Shown here: positions 41,233 to 49,930 of the stretch, piece after piece
How positions within the stretch are numbered: position 1 is the stretch's first letter
How the letters are laid out: every line of letters starts with the position of its first letter
Origin: Streptomyces cadmiisoli
GTDB taxonomy: Bacteria > Actinomycetota > Actinomycetes > Streptomycetales > Streptomycetaceae
Reading direction: 5' to 3'
Assembly (NCBI RefSeq): GCF_003261055.1
Contig: NZ_CP030073.1
Span: forward strand, 5,146,001 to 5,210,000
Length of the DNA stretch: 64,000 nucleotides
Notes under the pieces: generated by a model
What the model was told of the DNA's origin: nothing
Database searches by the model: none
The model's input: the letters and a program-made list of their open reading frames with translations, nothing else
Translations under genes and position numbers: made by a program

Positions 41233-42450
41233 TCAGCCTGCCGTCCACTCGCTCCAGGCCATGTTCCAGCCGTTGAGGCCGTTGTCCGGCGCCACCGTCG
41301 TGTCCGGCGAGTTCTTCACGACCACGACGTCCCCGACGAGCGAGTTGTCGTAGAACCACTTGGCGGGAGTGTCGCCCCGCGCGCCCTGTACGTCCTGGAG
41401 CCCGACACAGCCGTGGCTGCTGCCCCGGTTCCCGAACGGCGGATTGCCCTTGTCGTACCAGTAGTTGCCGTGCAGGAACGTGCCCGACCCGGTCAGCCGC
41501 ATCGCGTGCGGCACGTCCGGGATGTCGTACTCCCCGCCGAAGCCGACCGTCGAGCCGTTCATCCGGGTCTGCTCGAACTTCTCCGAGATCACCATCTGCC
41601 CGTTGTACGTGCTGTGCTCCGGGCTGCCCGCCGAGATCGGCACGGTACGCACCGTCCGGCCGTCCCGCACGACCGTCATGGTCTGGGTGGCGGCGTCGAC
41701 CGTGGTGACCTGCGAACGCCCGACGGTGAAGGTGACGGACTTCTTCTGCACCCCGTGGATGCCGTCCGCGCCCTCGACACCGTCCAGGTCGATCTTCATC
41801 GTGACCTCGGAGCCGGCCTTCCAGTACTTCTCGGGCCGGAAGTCGAGCCGTTGCGCCCCGAACCAGTGCCCGACCACCTGCTGCCCGCTGCTCGACGTGA
41901 CCGTGATCCGCGACTGCACGGCCTTCTTCTCGGTGATCGCCTTGTCGAACGTGAACGACACCGGCATCCCGACCCCGACGGTCGTGCCGCCGTCCGGCGT
42001 GTAGGTCCCGATGAAGCTGTCGGCCGAAGTGACGGTGGTGAAGACGGAATCGGCGGTGGCGGTCCGGCCGTCGCCGTCCTCGGCGGTCGCCGCGATCTCG
42101 TACTTCGTCCCGCGCTCCAGCTGCTCCTTCGGCTTCCAGGTCCTGCCGTCCGAGGAGACCGTCCCCGGCACGGCCTGCCCCGACTCCGCCACCGTCATCC
42201 GCACGTCGGTCAGCCGCCCGCCACTGACCTTCACACCGGTCGTGTTGATCGACGCGCCGGTCGAACCGTCCTTCGCGGATATGGCGATCCTCGCCACCGA
42301 GGTTTTGGTGTCGCTCCTGCCGCCGTCACCGCCCTTGGCGTCGTCGCCGGCCTCGGCGGTGCCGACGCAGGCGGTCAGAGTGAGGGCGCCGACCAGCAGG
42401 GCGGCACCGGCCGCCAGCGCGCGCCCCGTTGCTTTGTACGGCGTTGTCAC
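41233..42450 (-). CDS. L,D-transpeptidase lipoprotein (YkuD family)
   Basis: 405 aa, GTG start after GGGAGCAG. Signal peptide with lipobox LTLTAC (Cys28). Two Ig-like domains (about 55-155 and 160-255) precede the YkuD domain (about 260-395), with catalytic motif FLHGNYW, then SHGCVGLQD with Cys348. This Ig-Ig-YkuD layout is that of mycobacterial LdtMt2-type enzymes, which form 3-3 crosslinks in peptidoglycan. It acts on the outer side of the membrane. Confidence 0.94.
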   Translation of the reverse strand: MTTPYKATGRALAAGAALLVGALTLTACVGTAEAGDDAKGGDGGRSDTKTSVARIAISAKDGSTGASINTTGVKVSGGRLTDVRMTVAESGQAVPGTVSSDGRTWKPKEQLERGTKYEIAATAEDGDGRTATADSVFTTVTSADSFIGTYTPDGGTTVGVGMPVSFTFDKAITEKKAVQSRITVTSSSGQQVVGHWFGAQRLDFRPEKYWKAGSEVTMKIDLDGVEGADGIHGVQKKSVTFTVGRSQVTTVDAATQTMTVVRDGRTVRTVPISAGSPEHSTYNGQMVISEKFEQTRMNGSTVGFGGEYDIPDVPHAMRLTGSGTFLHGNYWYDKGNPPFGNRGSSHGCVGLQDVQGARGDTPAKWFYDNSLVGDVVVVKNSPDTTVAPDNGLNGWNMAWSEWTAG

Positions 42451-42625
42451 GGGCTGCTCCCTGTTCTTGTGATGTGGGTGATCCGCTCCGATGCGTGGAG
42501 AAGGAGGGAATCACCGGCGGACGGGGTTCCCGCCGTGCGCTCTGAACGCCATCACGTGACAGAACCAGGACAATCAGCCCCCGGTGCGCGGTCTCCCGGG
42601 TACGGCCCGACGCGCCGCGGGGCGA

Positions 42626-43675
42626 TCAGCGTTCCGGCCGCGGCCCGGACGCCTCGGTGCCGTACAGCTCGGTGTACGACGGCCAGGTTCCGCCCGGTCC
42701 GTCCACCGACTCCGCCGCGCGCGCGGCTCGTACGATCGCCCGCGTCACCACGTCCGCGCCCGCCGCGAGGATCTCGTTCAGCGCGAGGGGTGCCGCGTCG
42801 AGTTCGCGTGCTCCCGTGGCCAGGGCGAACACCGTGTCGCCGTCGTGCAGCAGATGCACCGGCCGTACGGCGCGCGCGATCCCGTCGTGCGCCGTCCCGG
42901 CCAGCTTCTGCGCCTGCGCTTTCGACAGTTCCGCGTCGGTGGCGACCACCGCGAGCGTGGTGTTCAGCGGCGGCGGCGCGTTCGTCGCGGCGCACTCGAC
43001 GAGGCGCCGGTCCGCCGCCTCGTGGACGCGCGGGTCCGGGAGATCCGTCCGCCCCTGCAACAACTCCCCGTACAGCACGCCCGTCCGCGGATCCGTCACC
43101 GAACCCGCCGCGTTGGCCACCACCAGGGCCGCCACCGTGATCCCGGAGTCGAGCACGGCGCTCGCGGTGCCGACGCCACCCTTGAGCGACCCCATCACGG
43201 CACCGGTCCCGGCACCCACGCAGCCCTCCGCGACGGGGGCGCGGACCTCGCTCGCCGCGGCCGCCTCCACCGCGGCCCGCCCGAGGGCGGCGTCCGGCCG
43301 GGCCCGGAAGTCGCCACCCCGACCCAGGTCGAAGACGCACGCGGCGGGAACCACCGGCACGACGTGGGCCGGATCAGCCCCGACCCGTACCCCGCGCTGC
43401 CGCTCCTCCAGCCAGGCCATCACACCGGACGCCGCGTCGAGCCCGTACGCGCTGCCGCCGGTCAGCACGATCGCCTCGATCTTCTGCACCACGTTGCGCG
43501 GATCCAGGGCGTCGGTCTCCTTGGTACCGGGGCCGCCGCCGCGCACGTCCACGGCGGCCACGGCGCCGCCCTCGGCGGCCAGTACGACCGTGGTGCCGGT
43601 GAGCCAACCGTCGCCGGTGCGGTCCGCGTGCCCCACGCGCAGCCCGGTCACGTCCGTCAGAGCGTCAACTGTCAT
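42626..43675 (-). CDS. P1-family (DmpA/NylC-like) N-terminal-nucleophile peptidase
   Basis: 349 aa. MTVDALTDVTGLRVGHA opening, GGGPGTKETDALDPRN, LTGGSAYGLDAA, and the presumed self-cleavage site Asn238-Thr239 in PPPLNTTLAVVATDAEL, as in nylon-oligomer hydrolase NylC. After cleavage, Thr239 would be the nucleophile. Family activities include beta-aminopeptidase and amide hydrolysis; the substrate is unknown. ATG 43675. Confidence 0.9.
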   Translation of the reverse strand: MTVDALTDVTGLRVGHADRTGDGWLTGTTVVLAAEGGAVAAVDVRGGGPGTKETDALDPRNVVQKIEAIVLTGGSAYGLDAASGVMAWLEERQRGVRVGADPAHVVPVVPAACVFDLGRGGDFRARPDAALGRAAVEAAAASEVRAPVAEGCVGAGTGAVMGSLKGGVGTASAVLDSGITVAALVVANAAGSVTDPRTGVLYGELLQGRTDLPDPRVHEAADRRLVECAATNAPPPLNTTLAVVATDAELSKAQAQKLAGTAHDGIARAVRPVHLLHDGDTVFALATGARELDAAPLALNEILAAGADVVTRAIVRAARAAESVDGPGGTWPSYTELYGTEASGPRPER

Positions 43676-43800
43676 GCGGCTCAGTCTCGCGCGCCCCGGC
43701 CCGCCTCCGCCCCGACCCAGGGTCCCGGCCCCCGTCGCGACCCACGGCTCCTACCCCGTCCCGGGGCGTTCCCCGCGCCCGTCTCTCCTGTGCGGCTGCG

Positions 43801-45015
43801 TCATCGGCCGGCCGGTACGGCCCTGTGCGCGGTCAGCGTCTCCGCGACCACCACCGACAGCGCCGACACGATGCCGGCCGCGAGGACCGCCCATGAACCG
43901 AGGAAGGTGCAGCAGATCACCAGCAGCGCCGTGGACGGCAGCACGAGCTGCTGGGCGATGCCCGCCTTGTAGTGGCGTGAGTGCAGGGCCCACACCGTCA
44001 GCAGGAAGAGCGCCGTCGGCAGCGTCACCGCCGCCGCGGCGGCCAGGTCGGAGATGTGTGCCTTGCCGACCGCGTGCTCGACCGCCACCTCCAGGCCCGC
44101 GCCGATCGCGGCGGCCGACGAGAAGATCAGATAGTGGCCGTACCCCCAGAGGAACGCGTGCTTGCTGGAGCGCAGATGCCCGTGGATCGGCACCGCGAAG
44201 TAGATCCACCAGGCGGAGAACACGATCAGCAGGCCGCCCGCCGAGATCGGCACCAGCAGCCCGAGCTCGTGGTTCTCCCCCACACCCGACTTCACCGCGA
44301 TCGTCGCCGCCGCGATCGTCTCGCCCAGGACGATGATGGTGAACAGCCCGTACCGCTCGGCGATGTGGTGCGGGTGCCAGGTCGTCACCCGGGCCCTCTC
44401 CGCGAAGGCGGGCACGCACATCTCCGCGACCGCCATCAGGACGTACAGCCAGAGCCGGGCGGGATCCGGCACGACCACCAGCACCGTCCAGCCGACCTGG
44501 CAGACCAGGATGCCGCCCGCGTACCGCAGCGCGGTGGCCCTCTGCGCGCCCTCCGCGTCTTTCGCGGCCCGCAGCCACTGGGCGACCATCGCCAGCCGCA
44601 TGATCACGTAACCGAGCCAGAGCACCACGTAGTTGTGGTCGGTGAAGGCCTCCGAGACACCGGCGGCGAGCACGAGGACGCCGGCGATCTGCACCAGGGT
44701 GACGACCCGGTAGAGCGCGTCGTCGTTGTCGTACGCCGAGGCGAACCACGTGAAGTTCATCCACGCCCACCAGATGGCGAAGAAGACGAAGGCGTAGTTC
44801 AGGACGCCCTCGCCCGCGTGCCCCTCGGCGAGTGAGTGCACCAGCTGGACGCCCGCCTGTGCGACGGCCACGACGAAACACAGGTCGAAGAAGAGCTCCA
44901 GCGGCGTCGCGACGCGATGCGGCTCGTCGCGGCGGCGGGCCTTGAGTCTGCGCAGTGGGCGGCGGGAGTCCGATGCGCCCGTGGACGGGGGCGGGGGAGT
45001 GGGACTGGACGTCAT
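43801..45015 (-). CDS. Low temperature requirement A (LtrA) family membrane protein
   Basis: 404 aa with about 10 hydrophobic segments. Markers: RVATPLELFFDLCFVVAVAQ, FFAIWWAWMNFTWFASAYDNDD, AERYGLFTIIVLGETIAAAT. The name comes from Listeria genetics and no transport activity is established. ATG 45015 gives a Pro/Ser-rich start; the hydrophobic part begins near residue 38. Confidence 0.93.
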   Translation of the reverse strand: MTSSPTPPPPSTGASDSRRPLRRLKARRRDEPHRVATPLELFFDLCFVVAVAQAGVQLVHSLAEGHAGEGVLNYAFVFFAIWWAWMNFTWFASAYDNDDALYRVVTLVQIAGVLVLAAGVSEAFTDHNYVVLWLGYVIMRLAMVAQWLRAAKDAEGAQRATALRYAGGILVCQVGWTVLVVVPDPARLWLYVLMAVAEMCVPAFAERARVTTWHPHHIAERYGLFTIIVLGETIAAATIAVKSGVGENHELGLLVPISAGGLLIVFSAWWIYFAVPIHGHLRSSKHAFLWGYGHYLIFSSAAAIGAGLEVAVEHAVGKAHISDLAAAAAVTLPTALFLLTVWALHSRHYKAGIAQQLVLPSTALLVICCTFLGSWAVLAAGIVSALSVVVAETLTAHRAVPAGR

Positions 45016-45178
45016 GGGACCCAGCACAGCAGATACCGGCCGGAAAATCTTGTGACCGCATTCACATGGGGGTGGGGCTCCGGCGGCAGGACAGAAGCCG
45101 CAGGTCATCATGCGTATACGGGCCGCGGGGGACACCCGGGTAACCACAGGGGGCGGGTCGGCGCCGTACGCTGAGGGC

Positions 45179-45358
45179 ATGAGCACCTCCCCCGTCTCCG
45201 AGGAGCGCGACCCGAAAGCCGCGCTGATCTTCGACGACCCGCTGAGCCAGCAGTCCCCGGACGACACGGACCGGGGATGGGGCGATCGGCCGGGCACCGG
45301 CGGCGCGACCGACGACCTGACGCGCTTCCTCGAGGAGAAGCCGCCCCACCACCTGTGA
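45179..45358 (+). CDS. Small acidic conserved-looking protein
   Basis: 59 aa: MSTSPVSEERDPKAALIFDDP at the start, TDDLTRFLEEKPPHHL at the end. No domain recognised and probably unstructured. The -10-like TACGCT at 45167-45172 ends 6 nt before the ATG, so transcription may begin at the ATG (leaderless). Convergent with mscL. Confidence 0.65.
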   Translation: MSTSPVSEERDPKAALIFDDPLSQQSPDDTDRGWGDRPGTGGATDDLTRFLEEKPPHHL

Positions 45359-45383
45359 CCCGGCCGCGCCCGGTGGCTGTCGG

Positions 45384-45860
45384 CTAGTGCTCGGTGTGCC
45401 CCGACCCGCGCTGGGCCACCAGCGCGTCGCGGATCTCCTTGAGCACCTCCAGCTCGGTCACCTCGATGATCTCGTGGGTGCCCTCCCTCGCCTTCCTGCG
45501 TGCCTCCTGGCGGGCCAGGTACTTCGACATGGGCAGGACCATGAGGAAGTAGACCACCGCCGCTGTGATCACGAAACTGAGCGTGGCACCGAGGACGGAG
45601 CCCCAGAGGATCATGACGCCGCTCGTGACCGTGCCGTCCGCCGCCGTTTCGCACGGGCCCTTCAGGCACGAGCTGTAACTGTCGAGGTTCTTGGTGCCGA
45701 TCGCCCCGACCAGTGGGTTGATCACACCCTTCACCACCGAGTTGACGATGTTGGTGAAGGCGGCGCCGATGACCACCGCCACCGCCAGGTCGACGACGTT
45801 CCCTCGCATCAGGAAGGCCTTGAACCCCGCGACCACGCCCGGTTCCTTCTTCTCGCTCAC
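45384..45860 (-). CDS. mscL: Large-conductance mechanosensitive channel
   Basis: 158 aa. N-terminal helix then GNVVDLAVAVVIGAAFTNIVNSVVKGVINPLVG (TM1), a 40-residue periplasmic loop with a Cys pair (SSCLKGPCET), and TM2 (TLSFVITAAVVYFLMVLPMSKY), followed by a charged C-terminal helix. The extra cysteines in the loop could form a disulfide and are not found in E. coli MscL. It releases solutes on hypo-osmotic shock. GTG 45860 after AGGAGAGG. Confidence 0.95.
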   Translation of the reverse strand: MSEKKEPGVVAGFKAFLMRGNVVDLAVAVVIGAAFTNIVNSVVKGVINPLVGAIGTKNLDSYSSCLKGPCETAADGTVTSGVMILWGSVLGATLSFVITAAVVYFLMVLPMSKYLARQEARRKAREGTHEIIEVTELEVLKEIRDALVAQRGSGHTEH

Positions 45861-46001
45861 CTAGTGGCCTCTCCTTTTCGCCTGCACAAGCTGTGGAACA
45901 AACAGCTCCGCAACCTACGGCAGGGTGCGCCCGAACGGCCCAAAGAAGTAACTCGAACGAGGGACTTGACAGGGATTTGATCACCAGCTGCAACTCCGGG
46001 T

Positions 46002-46646
46002 TCAGCACAGCGTCACCGCCAGCCTCGCCATCGCGCTCGCACCGGCGAGGCGGGTCGCGGTGGACCGTGGCACCGAGAGCACGACCAGCGCGCCGCTGTC
46101 GGCCTCATCGTCGAGCGGCTCGGGCACCTCGGCCACCCGTGCTCCGCGGGCGAGCACCTCGGCCCGGCCGCCGGTCGCCGTCTCGTGTGCGGCGACGACG
46201 TCGACCCGGTCACCCGGCCTCAGGAGTCGTACCGTGGCCGCGTCGGCGATCCGGACGGGCGCGGACACCCGCTGCACGGCCCGAGGCCCGGGTGGGCGGT
46301 CCGCCACCGGGTGACCGCGGGCCTGCTCGTCGCGGGGCGCGTCGGCCGGGGCCCGGGGGCCGGCCGCCACGAGCGCGGCGGCCGTCACCGCGAGCCAGGC
46401 CGCCAGGGCCCGCCTGCGATGCCGTACGAGCCGCCCCGGCAGGTACCGCCCGCCGCGGATCCGGACAGGGGCGAACTGCGGCACGTCGCTCGTCGCCGGT
46501 ACGTCGGTACCCGGCGGCTGCGCAACGGAACACGGTCCGGAACCGGGGAAAGGACGAGAACCGGAAGGCGAGCCGGCACCGGAAGACGAGCCGGCACCCA
46601 AAGAACCGGCACCGGAAGAACGCGAAGAAGAACGAGAAAGGGACAT
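46002..46646 (-). CDS. SAF-domain (CpaB/RcpC-like) membrane protein
   Basis: 214 aa. A Ser/Gly-rich N-terminus, an Arg-rich patch, one membrane helix (AAWLAVTAAALVAAG, about residues 81-96) and a SAF-like domain (about 125-214: APVRIADAATVRLLRPGDRVDVVAAHE). CpaB proteins are part of Flp/Tad pilus assembly, but no pilus gene is nearby, so this is likely a stand-alone actinobacterial type. Start ATG 46646 chosen; GTG 46658 is possible. Confidence 0.75.
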   Translation of the reverse strand: MSLSRSSSRSSGAGSLGAGSSSGAGSPSGSRPFPGSGPCSVAQPPGTDVPATSDVPQFAPVRIRGGRYLPGRLVRHRRRALAAWLAVTAAALVAAGPRAPADAPRDEQARGHPVADRPPGPRAVQRVSAPVRIADAATVRLLRPGDRVDVVAAHETATGGRAEVLARGARVAEVPEPLDDEADSGALVVLSVPRSTATRLAGASAMARLAVTLC

Positions 46647-46770
46647 CGGAACCACCACCTGCCGTGCGGGATCGCTGTGCCAGGCCCACGATGAGGCCTC
46701 GCGCCGCGTCCCGCTGAAGCAGGTGGATCACCGGCGGATTGTGGACAACTCCCTCACCCGAAGGGGAAGT

Positions 46771-46815
46771 TCCACAGCCACAGCCACAGCGACAGCCACA
46801 GCCGAAGCCACAACC
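46771..46815. repeat. (CACAGC)n hexanucleotide repeat
   Basis: About seven imperfect CACAGC/CCACAG units in the 191-bp gap upstream of the SAF gene. No gene visible there. Slippage-prone; could vary between strains. Confidence 0.7.
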
Positions 46816-46837
46816 AGTGCCCCCGCCCCTCGCCCGC

Positions 46838-47671
46838 TCAGGGCAGCTCGAACCCCGGGTCCATCCCGCCCAGCGCCGTCGTGCACAGGCAGTCCCGCGC
46901 GTCGTTCGCGGGCAACGCGGCCACCGCGTCGAACAGCACGCCCCGCAGCCGGTCCACGTTCGCGGCGAACACCCGCAGCACCTCGTCGTGCGAGACCCCC
47001 TCGCCGGTCTCGGCGCCCGCGTCCAGGTCGGTGACCAGGGTCATGGACGTGTAGCAGAGCTCCAGTTCACGGGCGAGCGCGGCTTCCGGGTGGCCCGTCA
47101 TGCCCACCACCGACCAGCCCTGCGCCTGGTGCCACAGCGACTCGGCGCGGGTGGAGAAGCGCGGTCCCTCGATCACCACCAGCGTGCCGCCGTCCACCGG
47201 TTCCCAGTCCCGTCCGCGCGCGGCCTTCAGCGCGGCGGCCCGACCGGCGGGGCAGTAGGGGTCGGCCAGGGAGACGTGCACGACGTTGGGCACCGTGCCG
47301 TCGGGCAGCGGCAGCCCGTCGAAGTAGCTCGCCGCCCGGGACTTCGTACGGTCGACCAGTTGGTCCGGGACGAGCAGCGTGCCCGGTCCGTACTCGGGAC
47401 GCAGCCCGCCCACCGCGCACGGGCCGAGGATCTGCCGTGCGCCGAGCGAGCGCAGGGCCCAGAGGTTGGCGCGGTAGTTGATCCGGTGCGGTGGGAGATG
47501 GTGGCCGCGTCCGTGCCGGGGCAGGAAGGCGACCCGCCGGCCGGCGATCTCGCCGAGGAAGAGGGAGTCGCTGGGCGGTCCGTACGGTGTGTCCACCTGG
47601 ATCTCGGTCACGTCGTCGAGGAACGAGTAGAAGCCGGATCCGCCGATTACACCGATCTCTGCGTGCGCCAT
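46838..47671 (-). CDS. S-methyl-5'-thioadenosine phosphorylase
   Basis: 277 aa. PNP/MTAP fold: IGVIGGSGFYSFLDD at the start, FLPRHGRGHHLPPHRINYRANLWALRSLG, and VIEGPRFSTRAES, GMTGHPEAALARE, VTDLDAG. The Asp in TDLD, where guanosine/inosine-type enzymes have Asn, suits a 6-aminopurine, hence MTA rather than inosine. It salvages adenine and methylthioribose 1-phosphate. ATG 47671 has no ribosome-binding site; TAGTGT at 47679-47684 is a -10 that puts the start at the ATG (leaderless). Confidence 0.9.
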   Translation of the reverse strand: MAHAEIGVIGGSGFYSFLDDVTEIQVDTPYGPPSDSLFLGEIAGRRVAFLPRHGRGHHLPPHRINYRANLWALRSLGARQILGPCAVGGLRPEYGPGTLLVPDQLVDRTKSRAASYFDGLPLPDGTVPNVVHVSLADPYCPAGRAAALKAARGRDWEPVDGGTLVVIEGPRFSTRAESLWHQAQGWSVVGMTGHPEAALARELELCYTSMTLVTDLDAGAETGEGVSHDEVLRVFAANVDRLRGVLFDAVAALPANDARDCLCTTALGGMDPGFELP

Positions 47672-47724
47672 GACGAGCACACTAGCTGGCGTCCCACGAC
47701 GTGCCGCGGGCGGAGTCGGAAACG

Positions 47725-47764
47725 CCGCGGGACCCGGTCGCCGTACGACGACCGGGTCCCGCGG
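47725..47764 (-). terminator. Strong 16-bp hairpin after fmdB
   Basis: CCGCGGGACCCGGTCG (47725-47740), 8-nt loop, perfectly complementary arm at 47749-47764. It ends 7 bp before the FmdB stop on the minus strand and lies before the phosphorylase promoter. Confidence 0.85.
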
Positions 47765-47771
47765 GCGAGAT

Positions 47772-48083
47772 TCAGGCTGCGGTGGTGCTGGACGTCGAGC
47801 TGGAGCTGGACGTCGTACCGGAGCTCGACGACTTCGAGTCCGAGGCCGGGGCGGGCGACGTCGACGGGGTCGACGGCTTCGACGCCGGGGAGCTGCTCGA
47901 CGAGGAGCCGCGGCTGTCGTTGCGGTAGAAGCCGGAGCCCTTGAAGACGATGCCGACGGCCGAGAACACCTTCTTGAGGCGGCCGGAGCAGTTGGGGCAC
48001 TCGGTCAGGGCGTCATCGGTGAACTTCTGCACCGCCTCGAGGCCCTCGCCGCACTCGGTGCACTGGTACTGGTACGTCGGCAC
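47772..48083 (-). CDS. FmdB-family zinc-ribbon protein
   Basis: 103 aa. MPTYQYQCTECGEGLEAVQKFTDDALTECPNCSGRLKKVFSAVGIVFKGSGFYRND is the standard FmdB ribbon, with CxxC pairs at 8/11 and 29/32; the rest is Ser/Pro/Thr-rich and disordered. The family (named from the formamidase regulator of Methylophilus) is present in most actinobacteria and has no firm role. AGGAGGAAG precedes the ATG. A CIRCE-like element lies directly upstream. Confidence 0.9.
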   Translation of the reverse strand: MPTYQYQCTECGEGLEAVQKFTDDALTECPNCSGRLKKVFSAVGIVFKGSGFYRNDSRGSSSSSSPASKPSTPSTSPAPASDSKSSSSGTTSSSSSTSSTTAA

Positions 48084-48093
48084 TGTCTTCCTC

Positions 48094-48120
48094 CTGGCAC
48101 TCTTACTCAGTGAGTGCTAA
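48094..48120 (-). promoter_or_regulatory. CIRCE-like (HrcA) element upstream of fmdB
   Basis: On the plus strand CTGGCACTC-N9-GAGTGCTAA; the right half is exact and the left half has 7 of 9 matches to the CIRCE consensus TTAGCACTC-N9-GAGTGCTAA. A -10-like TATGGA (48127-48132, minus strand) would start transcription at about 48120, the first base of the element, as in typical HrcA-regulated genes. The element ends next to the ribosome-binding site. Confidence 0.75.
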
Positions 48121-48150
48121 CGACGGTCCATAGTGACGTATTCCTCGGGA

Positions 48151-49443
48151 TCAGTCCACTGTGACCGGCGTGCGGTGACCGACGCCACGTGCGACGGTCC
48201 GGCTGCGGGGTGCCGCCGTGAGCCGTGACCGCCGGGCGGAGAGGATCACCAGGGCGAGCGCCGTACCGCCGAGCGGCACCAGGAATCCGGTGCCGTTCCC
48301 GACGCGGTCCTCCAGCTGTCCCGCCACCGTCACCGCGACCGCCTGGCCCAGCGCCACCGCGCCGGTCAGCCAGGTGAAGGCCTCGGTGCGCGTCCCGGCC
48401 GGGACCAGTCCCTCCACCAGGGTGTAGCCGGTGATCAGGGCGGGGGCGACGCACATGCCGACCAGCAGACCGAGACCGGCCAGCAGCAGCACGGACTGTG
48501 CCGCCCACAGGCCGGAGGCGGCCAGTACGAGGGCCGTGTAGCCGATGACCAGGCGTCGCTGCGGGGCGGCCTTCCAGGCGATGGCGCCGCAGGCGATGCC
48601 GGAGAGCATGTTGCCGGCGGCGAAGGTGCCGTACAGGACGCCGTTCAGACCGGGTTCGCCGATCGACTCGCTGAAGGCGGCCAGCGAGACCTGCATCCCG
48701 CCGAAGACGGAGCCGATGCCGAGGAACACCACGATCAGGATCCGCACCCCGGGGGCGCGGAGAGCGGAGGCGTGCCGCACGCGCGCGTGCCGCCCGGCGA
48801 GGGCCGGCGGCTGGGTGCCGCGCCGGGCGGCGAACAGCAGTCCTCCGACCAGGGTCAGCGCCGCCTCGGTCACCAGTCCGGCGGCCGGGTCGACGGCGGT
48901 GCACAGCGCGGTGGCGAGCAGCGGGCCGACGACGAACGTCAGCTCGTCCGTGACGGACTCGAAGGCCGCCGCGGTGGTCATCAGCGGCGAGTCCTTGAGC
49001 TTCGCGGCCCAGCGGGCGCGCACCATGGGGCCGACCTGCGGGACGGAGGCGCCGGTGGGGACGGCTGCCGCGAACAGCGCCCACAGGGGCGCGTCCGCCA
49101 GGGCCAGCGCCGTCAGCGTGAGGGCGGACAGCGTGTGCACCAGGACGCCGGGGAGCAGTACGGCGCGCTGCCCGAAGCGGTCGGCCAGACGGCCGCCGTA
49201 CGGGGCGAACACCGCCATGGAGACGCCGGTGACGGCCGCCGCGGCGCCGGCCACGCCGTAGGAGCCGGTGGTGTGCTGCACGAGCAGCACGATGGAGATC
49301 GTCAGCATCGCGAAGGGCTGACGGGCCGCGAACCCGGGGAGCAGGAACGTCCAGGCGCCGCGGGTGCGCAGGAGCCGGCCGTATCCCGGGCGGGAGGGGG
49401 CCGGCGAGGTCTTCGACGGCGTGTCGGTGACCGTGGATGCCAC
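48151..49443 (-). CDS. MFS transporter
   Basis: 430 aa, GTG start. About 12 hydrophobic segments; loop 2-3 motif YGGRLADRFGQRAVLL. Begins MASTVTDTPSKTSPAPSRPGYGRLLRTRGAWTFLLPGF, the common start of Streptomyces MFS exporters of unknown substrate. Its stop lies about 30 bp from the fmdB CIRCE-like element, so the two genes may be partly linked by read-through. Confidence 0.88.
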   Translation of the reverse strand: MASTVTDTPSKTSPAPSRPGYGRLLRTRGAWTFLLPGFAARQPFAMLTISIVLLVQHTTGSYGVAGAAAAVTGVSMAVFAPYGGRLADRFGQRAVLLPGVLVHTLSALTLTALALADAPLWALFAAAVPTGASVPQVGPMVRARWAAKLKDSPLMTTAAAFESVTDELTFVVGPLLATALCTAVDPAAGLVTEAALTLVGGLLFAARRGTQPPALAGRHARVRHASALRAPGVRILIVVFLGIGSVFGGMQVSLAAFSESIGEPGLNGVLYGTFAAGNMLSGIACGAIAWKAAPQRRLVIGYTALVLAASGLWAAQSVLLLAGLGLLVGMCVAPALITGYTLVEGLVPAGTRTEAFTWLTGAVALGQAVAVTVAGQLEDRVGNGTGFLVPLGGTALALVILSARRSRLTAAPRSRTVARGVGHRTPVTVD

Positions 49444-49687
49444 GGCCTGTGCCTTTCTGCCGCCTGGTAGCGCGCCTGTGCGGGGGCGCCGAGAGCTGTC
49501 CTCTTGCGCGGAACTGCGGTAGATACCGGCGCCCCGCGGGGTTTCCGGCCGCCATACGGTCGCGCCAGCTCTGCGTCAGGCAGAGTTGGTTCGATCAAGG
49601 TCTGCCTTCATCGTACAGGGGTCGTCCTACGGGGTGCCTGTGAAAGTGAGCACCGTGCACGCGTTCACCTGTGAATGGGGAAGGCGC

Positions 49688-49714
49688 GCGGCGCGTGAAA
49701 AGCGAACGCGCCGC
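49688..49714 (-). terminator. Hairpin downstream of the CPA1 antiporter
   Basis: GCGGCGCGT (49688-49696), 9-nt loop, ACGCGCCGC (49706-49714). The 49444-49914 gap otherwise has only the MFS promoter region and the tandem repeat at 49821. Confidence 0.45.
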
Positions 49715-49820
49715 CGCACGGAGAGGAAGAGGTGCGCGGCGCGCGACGGCCGGACACGGCGCTCAGCCGGGCGGCCGCCGAGAGGGGAGCCCGTCACCGC
49801 TAGGCCTGAGTCCGGCCCCG

Positions 49821-49930
49821 CCTCGGCGAATGCCGCTCAGCGCCCGGACCTGTACCTCACTTCGGCGAATGACGCTCAGGGCCCGGACCTGGACCCCACC
49901 TCGACGAACGCCGCTCAGTGTCCCGACCCG
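49821..49930. repeat. 39-bp tandem repeat, nearly three copies, at the antiporter 3' end
   Basis: Copies at 49821-49859, 49860-49898 and 49899-49930 (partial), each beginning CCTCGGCGAATGCCGCTCAG or close. The third copy contains the antiporter stop codon (TGA at 49915-49917 on the minus strand), so the repeats arose from, or into, the end of that gene. Confidence 0.85.
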
